Below are positions 1 to 4,768 of a stretch of DNA of 8,353 nt, piece after piece (positions within the stretch are counted from its first letter, which is position 1; each line of letters begins with the position of its first letter). The stretch is from UBA10001 sp964349095. GTDB taxonomy: Bacteria; Patescibacteriota; Patescibacteriia; Veblenbacterales; UBA10138. Position numbers and translations under genes: made by a program. The notes beneath the pieces were generated by a model. The model saw nothing but the letters and a program-made list of their open reading frames with translations. It did no database searches and was not told the origin of the DNA. The stretch is from the NCBI GenBank assembly GCA_964349095.1, contig CAYGFD010000023.1:1-8353 (forward strand), read 5' to 3'.

Positions 1-10
1 ATTTTATATT

Positions 11-57
11 CCACGCTAATTATTTAGAAAGTGCTGAAATAAGTCAGTGGTTTTTTT
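11..57 (+). terminator. possible rho-independent terminator of a gene upstream of the window
   Basis: Outer arms CCAC (11-14) and GTGG (47-50) pair, inner arms TTATTT (20-25) and AAATAA (37-42) pair, and seven T residues (51-57) follow immediately. The stem is imperfect, with an internal loop between the two helices. The T-run directly after GTGG fits an intrinsic terminator on the + strand serving a gene that lies left of the window. The inner helix is AT-only and weak, so the call is tentative. Confidence 0.35.
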
Positions 58-221
58 GTATTAATAAATAGAGGGTTGAAAGGCTTAAGGGCCGAATAGA
101 TAGGATCAAGCTTTATTTCAACCCTTGTTTCGGCCCCTATATAAATGAAATAAATATCTATTTTAGATTGTAGTATATAGTGATGCCCACGAGGGGCGTA
201 GGTTGATTGCCTATCGATCAA
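24..221 (-). pseudogene. possible relic of a GIY-YIG endonuclease
   Basis: The minus-strand frame starting at a TTG (219-221) and stopping at 24-26 encodes about 65 residues. It contains YILQSKID (complement of 156-179) followed by YIG (135-143). In single-domain GIY-YIG (UvrC/YhbQ-like) endonucleases, common in CPR genomes, the N-terminus typically reads Y-x-Y-I-L-Q-S-K-x-D-G-x-F-Y-I-G. Further on, TKKPL (complement of 45-59) loosely recalls the STK-x-R-x-PL segment of that family. The catalytic Arg-bearing helix and the E-x-H-N segment cannot be recognised, there is no good start codon, and the frame is far shorter than the usual 80-95 residues. If real it is a decayed gene; the match could also be chance. 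Confidence 0.22.
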
Positions 222-224
222 CTT
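72..224. other. dense inverted-repeat region, candidate structured RNA or regulatory leader
   Basis: Five possible stems follow each other with almost no gap. A is AGGGTTGAAA (72-81) with TTTCAACCCT (116-125), 10 perfect pairs. B is GGGCCGAA (89-96) with TTCGGCCC (129-136), 8 perfect pairs. D is CTATATA (137-143) with TATATAG (174-180). E is ATGCCC (183-188) with GGGCGT (194-199), including one G-U. F is AGGTTGATT (200-208) with GATCAACTT (216-224), including two G-U. Stems A and B are interleaved (A, B, A', B'), so they form either a pseudoknot or two competing hairpins. E and F abut and would sit just upstream of the ATG at 251. No known riboswitch, RNase P RNA, tmRNA or SRP RNA signature was recognised. 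Strand and function are undetermined. Confidence 0.4.
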
Positions 225-250
225 GAATATTAACTATTAATGTAAAAAAT

Positions 251-685
251 ATGAAGAAAAAATATCTTATTTACGCTATGGCTCCGGTTTTGGCTCTGGC
301 TATCGCTGGAACAGCGTCAGCTAATGGTTTGTGGAGAGGTTTTGATAATGCGACCCCTCAAGAAGTGGCTGATCAGCAAGCCGAGCGCTTTCAGGAAGAA
401 GCTGATTTGTTGGGTGTTGATATCAACGAGGTTAAATCCGCCTGGGCACAGGGTAAGGATTTAAGAGAGCTAGCTACTGAAAAAGGTATAAGCGAAGAGG
501 CTTTGCGAACTAAACTTGAGGCAGCGCGTTTACAGACTATGAAAGATCATCTTAAAATATTAGTTGACCAAGGTGTTATTACTCAAGCCCAAGCCGATCA
601 GCGTTTACAGGTAATGCAACAAGCAAAACCGAGTGGGCGAATGGGTCGTGGCATGCACGGAATGCGTGGCGGGTATCGGTTTTAA
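251..685 (+). CDS. small secreted helical protein with Met/Gly/Arg-rich tail
   Basis: The 144-residue product has a clear Sec signal peptide: Lys at 2-4, a hydrophobic core to about residue 20, and a TASA cleavage site that likely leaves Asn25 as the mature N-terminus. The mature part is predicted almost entirely alpha-helical, charged and cysteine-free. Two short helix-turn units can be seen, around LGVDINEVKSAWAQGK and LATEKGISEEALRTKL, then DQGVITQAQADQRL. This recalls small exported proteins of the DUF2680/YckD kind, where LG(V/I)...EE and (L/I)TQ.QAD segments recur, but I cannot confirm membership. The last 20 residues (125-144) are rich in Gly, Arg and Met with one His, a composition that could bind metal or nucleic acid (inference). 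The gene stands alone, with no SD before the ATG. A TATTAA (235-240) ten bases before the ATG is a weak -10 candidate. Function unknown. Confidence 0.8.
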   Translation: MKKKYLIYAMAPVLALAIAGTASANGLWRGFDNATPQEVADQQAERFQEEADLLGVDINEVKSAWAQGKDLRELATEKGISEEALRTKLEAARLQTMKDHLKILVDQGVITQAQADQRLQVMQQAKPSGRMGRGMHGMRGGYRF

Positions 686-720
686 CAATACATTTAGTTA
701 GGGGTATCTTTTCTCGTTAT

Positions 721-747
721 GACCTCAGCGTTTATCACGCTGAGGTC
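721..747. other. perfect 10-bp intergenic hairpin without a T-run
   Basis: GACCTCAGCG (721-730) and CGCTGAGGTC (738-747) are exact reverse complements around the loop TTTATCA. The hairpin lies between the stop at 685 and the start at 788. It is GC-rich enough to be very stable, but neither side carries a T-run suited to an intrinsic terminator: TATAGATAGG follows on the + strand. It may protect the 3' end of the 251-685 transcript, act as an inefficient terminator, or be an operator palindrome, since it lies just upstream of the -10 box at 770. Confidence 0.6.
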
Positions 748-769
748 TATAGATAGGAAGGAGAAAATT

Positions 770-775
770 TATAAT
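770..775 (+). promoter_or_regulatory. -10 box for the cytochrome b5 lipoprotein gene
   Basis: An exact TATAAT lies 12 bases before the ATG at 788. Transcription would start near 782, leaving a leader of about six bases. No good -35 is visible 16-18 bp upstream (the sequence there is around CTATAG, 747-752). The purine run AGGAAGGAG (755-763), which looks like an SD, would then lie upstream of the transcript. That would explain why it is much too far from the ATG to serve as an SD. Confidence 0.45.
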
Positions 776-787
776 TTTAAATTAGAT

Positions 788-1243
788 ATGAAGAAAGTTT
801 TTGTTTCTACGCTTATAACTTTATCACTTGGTTTATTAGGAGCCGCTTGCAGCAATCAAAATACTGCAAATAGCCCTGTTAGTAATACTCAGGTTAATAA
901 AATTAATAGCCAAGAAAATTTAGCAACAGATGGCACCACTAATAATAATGACAATTTGAAATCTACAGACATGAATCCACAGCCATCGGCGGTGTCGGAA
1001 GAAAAAAAATCTGGCTACACAATACAGCAAGTGGCTGAGGCCAATAGTGCCCAAAAATGTTGGACTGTAATCGATGGCAACGTCTATGACTTAACATCGT
1101 GGATTTATCAACATCCTGGTGGCCCTCAGTATATCTTGATGATTTGTGGCAAAGATGCCACCAGCGCTTTTAATAGCCAACATGGTGGTCAGGGTAAGCC
1201 GGAGAGAGTTCTTGGCCAGTATTATTTGAGTAAATTAAATTAA
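788..1243 (+). CDS. lipoprotein with a C-terminal cytochrome b5-like heme-binding domain
   Basis: The start at 788 was chosen over an in-frame ATG at 719 because MKKVF begins a proper lipoprotein signal peptide ending in LLGAAC, with Cys21 as lipidated residue. The 719 start would add 23 residues encoded across the hairpin. From 788 the protein has 151 residues. Residues 22-76 form an Asn/Ser/Thr-rich linker. Residues 77-151 match the cytochrome b5 fold: a D-G-N-V-Y-D-L-T-S-W strand-helix, the HPGG motif with His109 as one heme ligand, and His132 (in FNSQHGG) as the second. Cys91 and Cys120 resemble a cysteine pair seen in many exported bacterial b5 domains and may form a disulfide. The protein should sit lipid-anchored on the outer face of the membrane and carry b-type heme for electron transfer or heme handling; its partner is not in the window. 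No terminator follows it. Confidence 0.88.
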   Translation: MKKVFVSTLITLSLGLLGAACSNQNTANSPVSNTQVNKINSQENLATDGTTNNNDNLKSTDMNPQPSAVSEEKKSGYTIQQVAEANSAQKCWTVIDGNVYDLTSWIYQHPGGPQYILMICGKDATSAFNSQHGGQGKPERVLGQYYLSKLN

Positions 1244-1254
1244 ATAATCCGAGT

Positions 1255-1283
1255 TTGATTAAAGGTGTTGTTTTATATATAAT
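1255..1283 (+). promoter_or_regulatory. sigma70-type promoter for the SIMPL-domain gene
   Basis: TTGATT (1255-1260) and an exact TATAAT (1278-1283) are separated by exactly 17 bp. Transcription would begin near 1290, giving a leader of about 23 bases that contains no SD. The short arms GTGTT (1265-1269) and AACAC (1285-1289) form an imperfect palindrome over the -10 region; they may be a coincidence of AT-rich sequence or an operator. Confidence 0.6.
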
Positions 1284-1312
1284 TAACACACTAAATATTA
1301 AACAATATCTTT

Positions 1313-2077
1313 ATGACTGAAAAAATAAAGAACTATTTGGGAGTAGTCCTGATATTGGCTTTGTTGGCTGTTGGTTACAGTTCCATAAGCTATGTTAGTT
1401 CATATTCCAAAAACGCCAATCCATCAGCGTACCGCAGTTTCTCGGTAACGGCTGATAGTAAGGTAGTAGCCGTGCCTGATGTGGCACAATTCTCATTCAG
1501 CGTAATAACTGAAGGTGGAAAAAATCTAGGTGATTTGCAAAAGCAAAACACTGACAAAATTAATAAAGCAATTAGCTTTTTGAAAGATCAGGGTATTGAT
1601 GCTAAAGACATTACTACTCAGAATTATAATGTTTATCCGCGTTACAGTTATTCTGATTGCCGCACTGGCGTTTGTCCGGCGCCAAACATTACCGGTTACA
1701 CTATTAACCAGAGTGTGATGGTAAAGATCCGCGACTTTAGCAAGGTTGGCCAGTTGCTGGCTGGCGTGGTTGATAACGGTGCCAACAGCGTTTCTGACTT
1801 GAGGTTTGTAATAGATGATCCATCGTCTCTACAGGATCAGGCCCGTGAGCAAGCAATTAAGAAGGCCCAAGTTAAAGCCGAGGCAGTTGCTAAAGCTGGT
1901 GGCTTCCATCTAGGGGACCTACTTTCAATTGATGAAAGTCAGTATCCACAACCAACTCCTTACTATGCTTATGGTATGGGTGGTGGTGGCGACGGTAAGA
2001 TGGAGTCGGCTCCAACTATTGAAGCTGGTTCACAAGAAGTTCAGGTGACAGTGATAATGCGTTACGAGATTAACTAG
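1313..2077 (+). CDS. membrane-anchored SIMPL-domain (DUF541, YggE-like) protein
   Basis: The 254-residue product has an N-terminal membrane segment (about residues 8-28) without a clear cleavage site, so it is probably anchored and faces outward. Residues 40-253 match the SIMPL/DUF541 family (COG2968). The family hallmarks are the opening strand F-S-V-T-A-D-S-K-V-V-A-V-P-D-V-A, a helix with ISFLKDQGIDAKDITTQNYN, then SVMVKIRDFSKVGQLLAGVVDNGAN, and the long amphipathic helix AREQAIKKAQVKAEAVAKAGG. Family members are exported and have been tied to oxidative-stress defence (E. coli YggE) and to binding of other proteins; a molecular activity is not established. Cys116 and Cys121 in a loop (DCRTGVC) could form a small disulfide. 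A Gly-rich stretch (GMGGGG) lies near the end. The gene has its own promoter and a strong terminator and appears to be transcribed alone. Confidence 0.9.
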   Translation: MTEKIKNYLGVVLILALLAVGYSSISYVSSYSKNANPSAYRSFSVTADSKVVAVPDVAQFSFSVITEGGKNLGDLQKQNTDKINKAISFLKDQGIDAKDITTQNYNVYPRYSYSDCRTGVCPAPNITGYTINQSVMVKIRDFSKVGQLLAGVVDNGANSVSDLRFVIDDPSSLQDQAREQAIKKAQVKAEAVAKAGGFHLGDLLSIDESQYPQPTPYYAYGMGGGGDGKMESAPTIEAGSQEVQVTVIMRYEIN

Positions 2078-2088
2078 GTGAAATTTCT

Positions 2089-2121
2089 AAACCCGCCCTC
2101 ATTAAAGTGGGGGCGGGTTTT
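2089..2121 (+). terminator. strong rho-independent terminator after the SIMPL gene
   Basis: AAACCCGCCCTCA (2089-2101) pairs with TGGGGGCGGGTTT (2108-2120), 13 pairs with one G-U, around a six-base loop TTAAAG. A short T-run (2118-2121) overlaps the 3' arm. It begins 11 bases after the TAG stop at 2075-2077 and insulates the pilin genes that follow. Confidence 0.85.
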
Positions 2122-2122
2122 G

Positions 2123-2131
2123 TGTTATAAT
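2123..2131 (+). promoter_or_regulatory. extended -10 promoter of the minor-pilin cluster
   Basis: TGT followed by an exact TATAAT (2126-2131) makes an extended -10 element (TGnTATAAT). Such elements can work without a -35, and none is recognisable because the terminator hairpin occupies that position. Transcription would start near 2138, only about seven bases before the ATG at 2145. The promoter begins two bases after the terminator's T-run. Confidence 0.55.
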
Positions 2132-2144
2132 TAGTCAGTTAGGT

Positions 2145-2582
2145 ATGAAAAAAGGGTTTACCATAGCGGAGATTTTGATAGTTGTTAGCTTTATAGTATT
2201 AATGGCTATGGTTAGCATCCCAATGTTTCGCGCTAGCCAAAAGTTAACTGTTTTAAAGAGTGAGGCCAAAATTTTGGTTGATGATTTGCGCCTTGCACAA
2301 CAAAACACAGTAACGGAACAAAAAACTTATTTGGTAAAACTGTTTTCTTCCCCAGCCAGTTATCAATTGATTAAAAGAGATGGCAGTGATACGGTGATTA
2401 AAGATCGACCGCTGGCTAGTGGTATAACATGGCAAGATAAGGGCGGATTTACAAACGATGAAATTATATTTTTAAGTAATGGCGCGGTTGTCTCTGCCGG
2501 CACTGTTGTAATGGTCAATGCCGCAAATCAGACTATAAGCGTCGAAGTTAAACCATCGGGTTATGTACGCTCTGTTCAGTAG
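2145..2582 (+). CDS. type IV minor pilin, GspH/FimU-like
   Basis: A class III signal peptide is plain. The four-residue leader MKKG would be cut by prepilin peptidase before Phe5, giving mature FTIAE with the conserved Glu at mature position 5. A hydrophobic alpha1 helix follows (IAEILIVVSFIVLMAMVSIPMF). After the helix, KSEAKILVDDLRLAQQNTVTEQKTYLV is typical of GspH/FimT/FimU pseudopilins, where the LRLAQ..A/T segment leads into the beta-rich globular head. At 145 residues it has the usual size. It is the first of four minor pilin genes and is expected to join the priming complex at the pilus or pseudopilus tip. The next gene starts 20 bases before its stop. There is no strong SD, only GTTAGG just before the ATG; the predicted leader is very short. 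Confidence 0.88.
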   Translation: MKKGFTIAEILIVVSFIVLMAMVSIPMFRASQKLTVLKSEAKILVDDLRLAQQNTVTEQKTYLVKLFSSPASYQLIKRDGSDTVIKDRPLASGITWQDKGGFTNDEIIFLSNGAVVSAGTVVMVNAANQTISVEVKPSGYVRSVQ

Positions 2583-2988
2583 TCACAAAGGATTTAGTTT
2601 AGTCGAGGCTCTAGTAGCGGTCGGTATTTTGGCGTTAGGTTTGGTCGCTGTTATTGGCGTCTTTCCACTGACGCTTAGAGTAAATAAGGAAGCGGAGCAG
2701 ATGAGTTTGGCGTCAGTTTATGCGCGCGCTAAACTCGAACAGGTATCGCAACTCTCTTATGATGATTTAGCAGTTGGTGATTATGAAGTGAGGGCCAGGA
2801 TTTCTGCCGACTCCAGTGACCCTGCTTATCATTTAGAAAGACAAACAGTAGTTAGTTATGTTGATAGCAGTTTACAAAACTCCGTAAGCGACACTGGTTT
2901 TAAAAAAGTTCAGGTTACTGTTTATTGGTCAGATCGTAATGGGGGAAATGATTCTTATGTCTTAACTACATTAATGGCACGTAAATGA
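2563..2988 (+). CDS. type IV minor pilin, GspI/PilV-like
   Basis: The leader MYALFSSHKG (10 residues) precedes FSLVE, giving Glu5 in the mature pilin. Then comes a hydrophobic helix ALVAVGILALGLVAVIGVFPL. A-V-G-I-L-A-L-G-L-V-A is the typical PilV/GspI N-terminus. The globular region contains ARAKLEQVSQLSYDDL, matching the usual A..KLE.L....Y..L segment of this family, and ends in beta strands with QVTVYW. At 141 residues it is of normal size. The ATG lies inside the preceding gene, a 20-base overlap in another frame, and the next gene begins with an ATGA overlap, so the cluster is translationally coupled. Its role is as a structural subunit of the tip complex. Confidence 0.87.
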   Translation: MYALFSSHKGFSLVEALVAVGILALGLVAVIGVFPLTLRVNKEAEQMSLASVYARAKLEQVSQLSYDDLAVGDYEVRARISADSSDPAYHLERQTVVSYVDSSLQNSVSDTGFKKVQVTVYWSDRNGGNDSYVLTTLMARK

Positions 2989-3527
2989 AGCGCCCTGGTT
3001 TTACTATTATGGAAATAACAATCGGCATCATGATAATGATACTGTTTTTATTTGCTGTTTATTCAATTTTTATTTTATCTCAGAGAACACGCGGGCAAAT
3101 AGAAAATTCAGCCGAAATCGTTCAAAATCAGCGCGCTATTCTGGATCGAATGACTAGAGAGTTAAGGCAGGCCAATACCATAGTTACCGCTTTACCGGAC
3201 GATGAGATACTCTTTGAAGATGGTCATGGTAATATTGATGGGACACCAATGCAATATATTCGGTATCATTTAGTGGGGACCGATTTGTACCGGGAGTTAA
3301 GTTATTACTATTTTAATTCGGACCCTAACACGCGGGTGGTTTATAATGAAGTGGACGCGTTTGGCAATCCACCTAGTGCGAGTATAATAGAAGATAAGCT
3401 GATCGGTGAGTATATAACTAGCATAAGTTTTAGTGGAACTGACATTATATCCATCGCCATAGAGTTAAGTAAAGGTTTACAAAAAATTAATTTAAGTGCT
3501 GATGTTGCCCCTAGGAATGTTAACTAA
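2985..3527 (+). CDS. type IV minor pilin, GspJ/PilW-like
   Basis: The leader MKRPG precedes FTIME, with Glu5 at the mature position. The hydrophobic helix is unusually Met/Ile-rich (ITIGIMIMILFLFAVYSIF). Then IVQNQRAILDRMTRELRQANTIV matches the L.RMtRELRqA segment characteristic of PilW/GspJ proteins and of Gram-positive and CPR relatives. The rest is beta-rich, with LIGEYITSISFSGTDIISIAIEL near the end. The protein has 180 residues. Its start shares ATGA with the stop of the previous gene, and its end overlaps the next gene. In known type II and type IV systems, GspJ/PilW binds GspI/PilV and GspK/PilX to start fibre assembly; the same role is inferred here. Confidence 0.87.
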   Translation: MKRPGFTIMEITIGIMIMILFLFAVYSIFILSQRTRGQIENSAEIVQNQRAILDRMTRELRQANTIVTALPDDEILFEDGHGNIDGTPMQYIRYHLVGTDLYRELSYYYFNSDPNTRVVYNEVDAFGNPPSASIIEDKLIGEYITSISFSGTDIISIAIELSKGLQKINLSADVAPRNVN

Positions 3528-4725
3528 AAATTTAAAAAAATCTCGATCCGGTTTTGCGGTGGTGCTTGTTATTACCATGCTCGGGTCCTTACTTTTTTTG
3601 TCTAGTTATTTTTTGGAACAATCAACCAGCGAGATAAAAATCGCGAAGAGTGAAAACGCCGCCACCAAGGGTTATTATTTGGCCGAATCAGGTATTAATG
3701 AAGCTATTTTTAAATTAAAATACGATGCTACTTGGCGAGGAAAATTTTTAAATGGAACACTAGCCGGTGACAATTTTAATCGTAGTTCTGTTTTTGATAC
3801 TAAAGGGGCTTACACAGTATCTGCAAGTAGTATTGCCGATGGATTAGCGGATATAACCGTAACGGCAACTTACCAAGTCGGAAGTAAAAATTCACAACGC
3901 GTTATAAAAGCGCGTTTAGCTAAAGCTAGTAATCCAGCTTACAGCTGGTCTCAAACTTTTTTTGGTGGTGGGGTAGGGGGTCAGCAAAATGGAAATATAA
4001 CTACCGGAAGAGATTGTACTATAAATGGTGGTCGTATACACGCCAATCAAAATTTAAAAATAACTAGTCACTCCGATTTAACTATTAATGACGCTGAAGT
4101 CACCTCTAGTAATAATATAATTACTAATGCTGGCTCAAGCTTAGTATTAAATAATTCAACCCAGACAGAGGGTTTACCTAGTATTGGTATGCCGATTGTT
4201 GATTTTGATTCTTCCTCATTAACGTCTTTAAAGAATAGGGCTAGCCAAGTGTATACCGCCGCTCAATTTTCCGCCCTACCTTCCGGCACCACTTTGAATG
4301 GAATAACATTTGTCACCGGTACTGCTACTTGGACTAATAAAAATCTCACAGTCAATGGCGTTTTGGCAGCTAGTGGAAATATTAATATCAGTTTGAATTC
4401 CGGTAAGATTTTTACAGTGAATACAGACGCCAGCGGTTCGGGTATTTTGGGTAAGGCTGATATAGGTATTAGTTTAACCGGGGCAACTTTAAATTTAAAC
4501 GGTTTGATTTATACTGCTAACGCCCTTGATATTGATATTAATAGCACCTCAACTTTTAATATAACTGGTGGAATAATTGGTTGGCATGTTGACCTCGACG
4601 GTACTGATAACGGTGTTTGTTCAGTTACTTATGATGAAGATTTAGTGGCTACACCGCTTGATCCTGTCTATAATAGTGGTGATAGCCCGATAATAGACGT
4701 AAATCATTGGGAAGAACAATATTAG
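3517..4725 (+). CDS. PilX/GspK-like minor pilin with a beta-solenoid C-terminal region
   Basis: The ATG at 3517 gives 402 residues with leader MLTKNLKKSRSG before FAVVLVITMLG. In-frame ATG at 3502 and GTG at 3496 are possible, but neither has an SD and both only lengthen the leader. Mature position 5 is Leu rather than Glu, as is usual for GspK/PilX tip subunits. Residues 54-63 (YLAESGINEA) match the A-A-E-A/S-G-(I/L) signature of PilX N-terminal domains. Beyond about residue 150 the sequence becomes Asn/Thr/Ser/Gly-rich, with short alternating strands (NITTGRDCTINGG, LKITSHSDLTIND, LNLNGLIYTANALDIDIN), suggesting a right-handed beta-solenoid head at about 152-217 and 275-358. Cys167 and Cys368 are its only cysteines in that region. 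The protein ends in NHWEEQY, and an aromatic-acidic tail of this sort is recurrent in related large pilins. It is likely the exposed tip subunit, perhaps adhesive (inference). Confidence 0.83.
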   Translation: MLTKNLKKSRSGFAVVLVITMLGSLLFLSSYFLEQSTSEIKIAKSENAATKGYYLAESGINEAIFKLKYDATWRGKFLNGTLAGDNFNRSSVFDTKGAYTVSASSIADGLADITVTATYQVGSKNSQRVIKARLAKASNPAYSWSQTFFGGGVGGQQNGNITTGRDCTINGGRIHANQNLKITSHSDLTINDAEVTSSNNIITNAGSSLVLNNSTQTEGLPSIGMPIVDFDSSSLTSLKNRASQVYTAAQFSALPSGTTLNGITFVTGTATWTNKNLTVNGVLAASGNINISLNSGKIFTVNTDASGSGILGKADIGISLTGATLNLNGLIYTANALDIDINSTSTFNITGGIIGWHVDLDGTDNGVCSVTYDEDLVATPLDPVYNSGDSPIIDVNHWEEQY

Positions 4726-4758
4726 GTTTTAAATTTAATAGTTCTTTTAAATAACAAC

Positions 4759-4764
4759 GGAGGG
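4759..4764 (+). promoter_or_regulatory. strong Shine-Dalgarno, the only one in the window
   Basis: GGAGGG lies four bases before the ATG at 4769. No other start in the window has a comparable site, so this gene is set up for efficient SD-driven initiation. It also fixes the start codon with confidence. The 43-base gap from the previous stop shows no recognisable promoter, so the gene may be read from the pilin promoter. Confidence 0.8.
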
Positions 4765-4768
4765 TTAT

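Noticed and set aside
72..136. Classical H-type pseudoknot from the interleaved repeats
   Set aside because: The three-base linker between A' and B' and the long middle loop do not fit coaxial stacking with stems of 10 and 8 bp. Competing hairpins are more plausible, so no pseudoknot is asserted.
721..747. Calling the perfect hairpin an intrinsic terminator
   Set aside because: No T-run follows on either strand, so it is reported as a hairpin of unknown role.
755..763. AGGAAGGAG as a Shine-Dalgarno for the gene at 788
   Set aside because: It is 24 bases from the ATG and lies upstream of the likely -10 box, so it would not be in the mRNA. No start codon sits at the proper distance.
719..787. 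Upstream in-frame ATG at 719 as start of the cytochrome b5 protein
   Set aside because: It would place 23 charged residues encoded across the 721-747 hairpin before a normal lipoprotein signal peptide, and a TATAAT lies inside that stretch. The ATG at 788 is much better.
2253..2435. Minus-strand open frame inside the first pilin gene
   Set aside because: Shadow of a well-supported pilin gene; no recognisable protein features or start signals.
2985..2988. TGA read as glycine (Gracilibacteria/SR1 code)
   Set aside because: TGA ends the PilV-like gene inside an ATGA overlap and ends the gene at 5404 just before a terminator, so the standard bacterial code holds.
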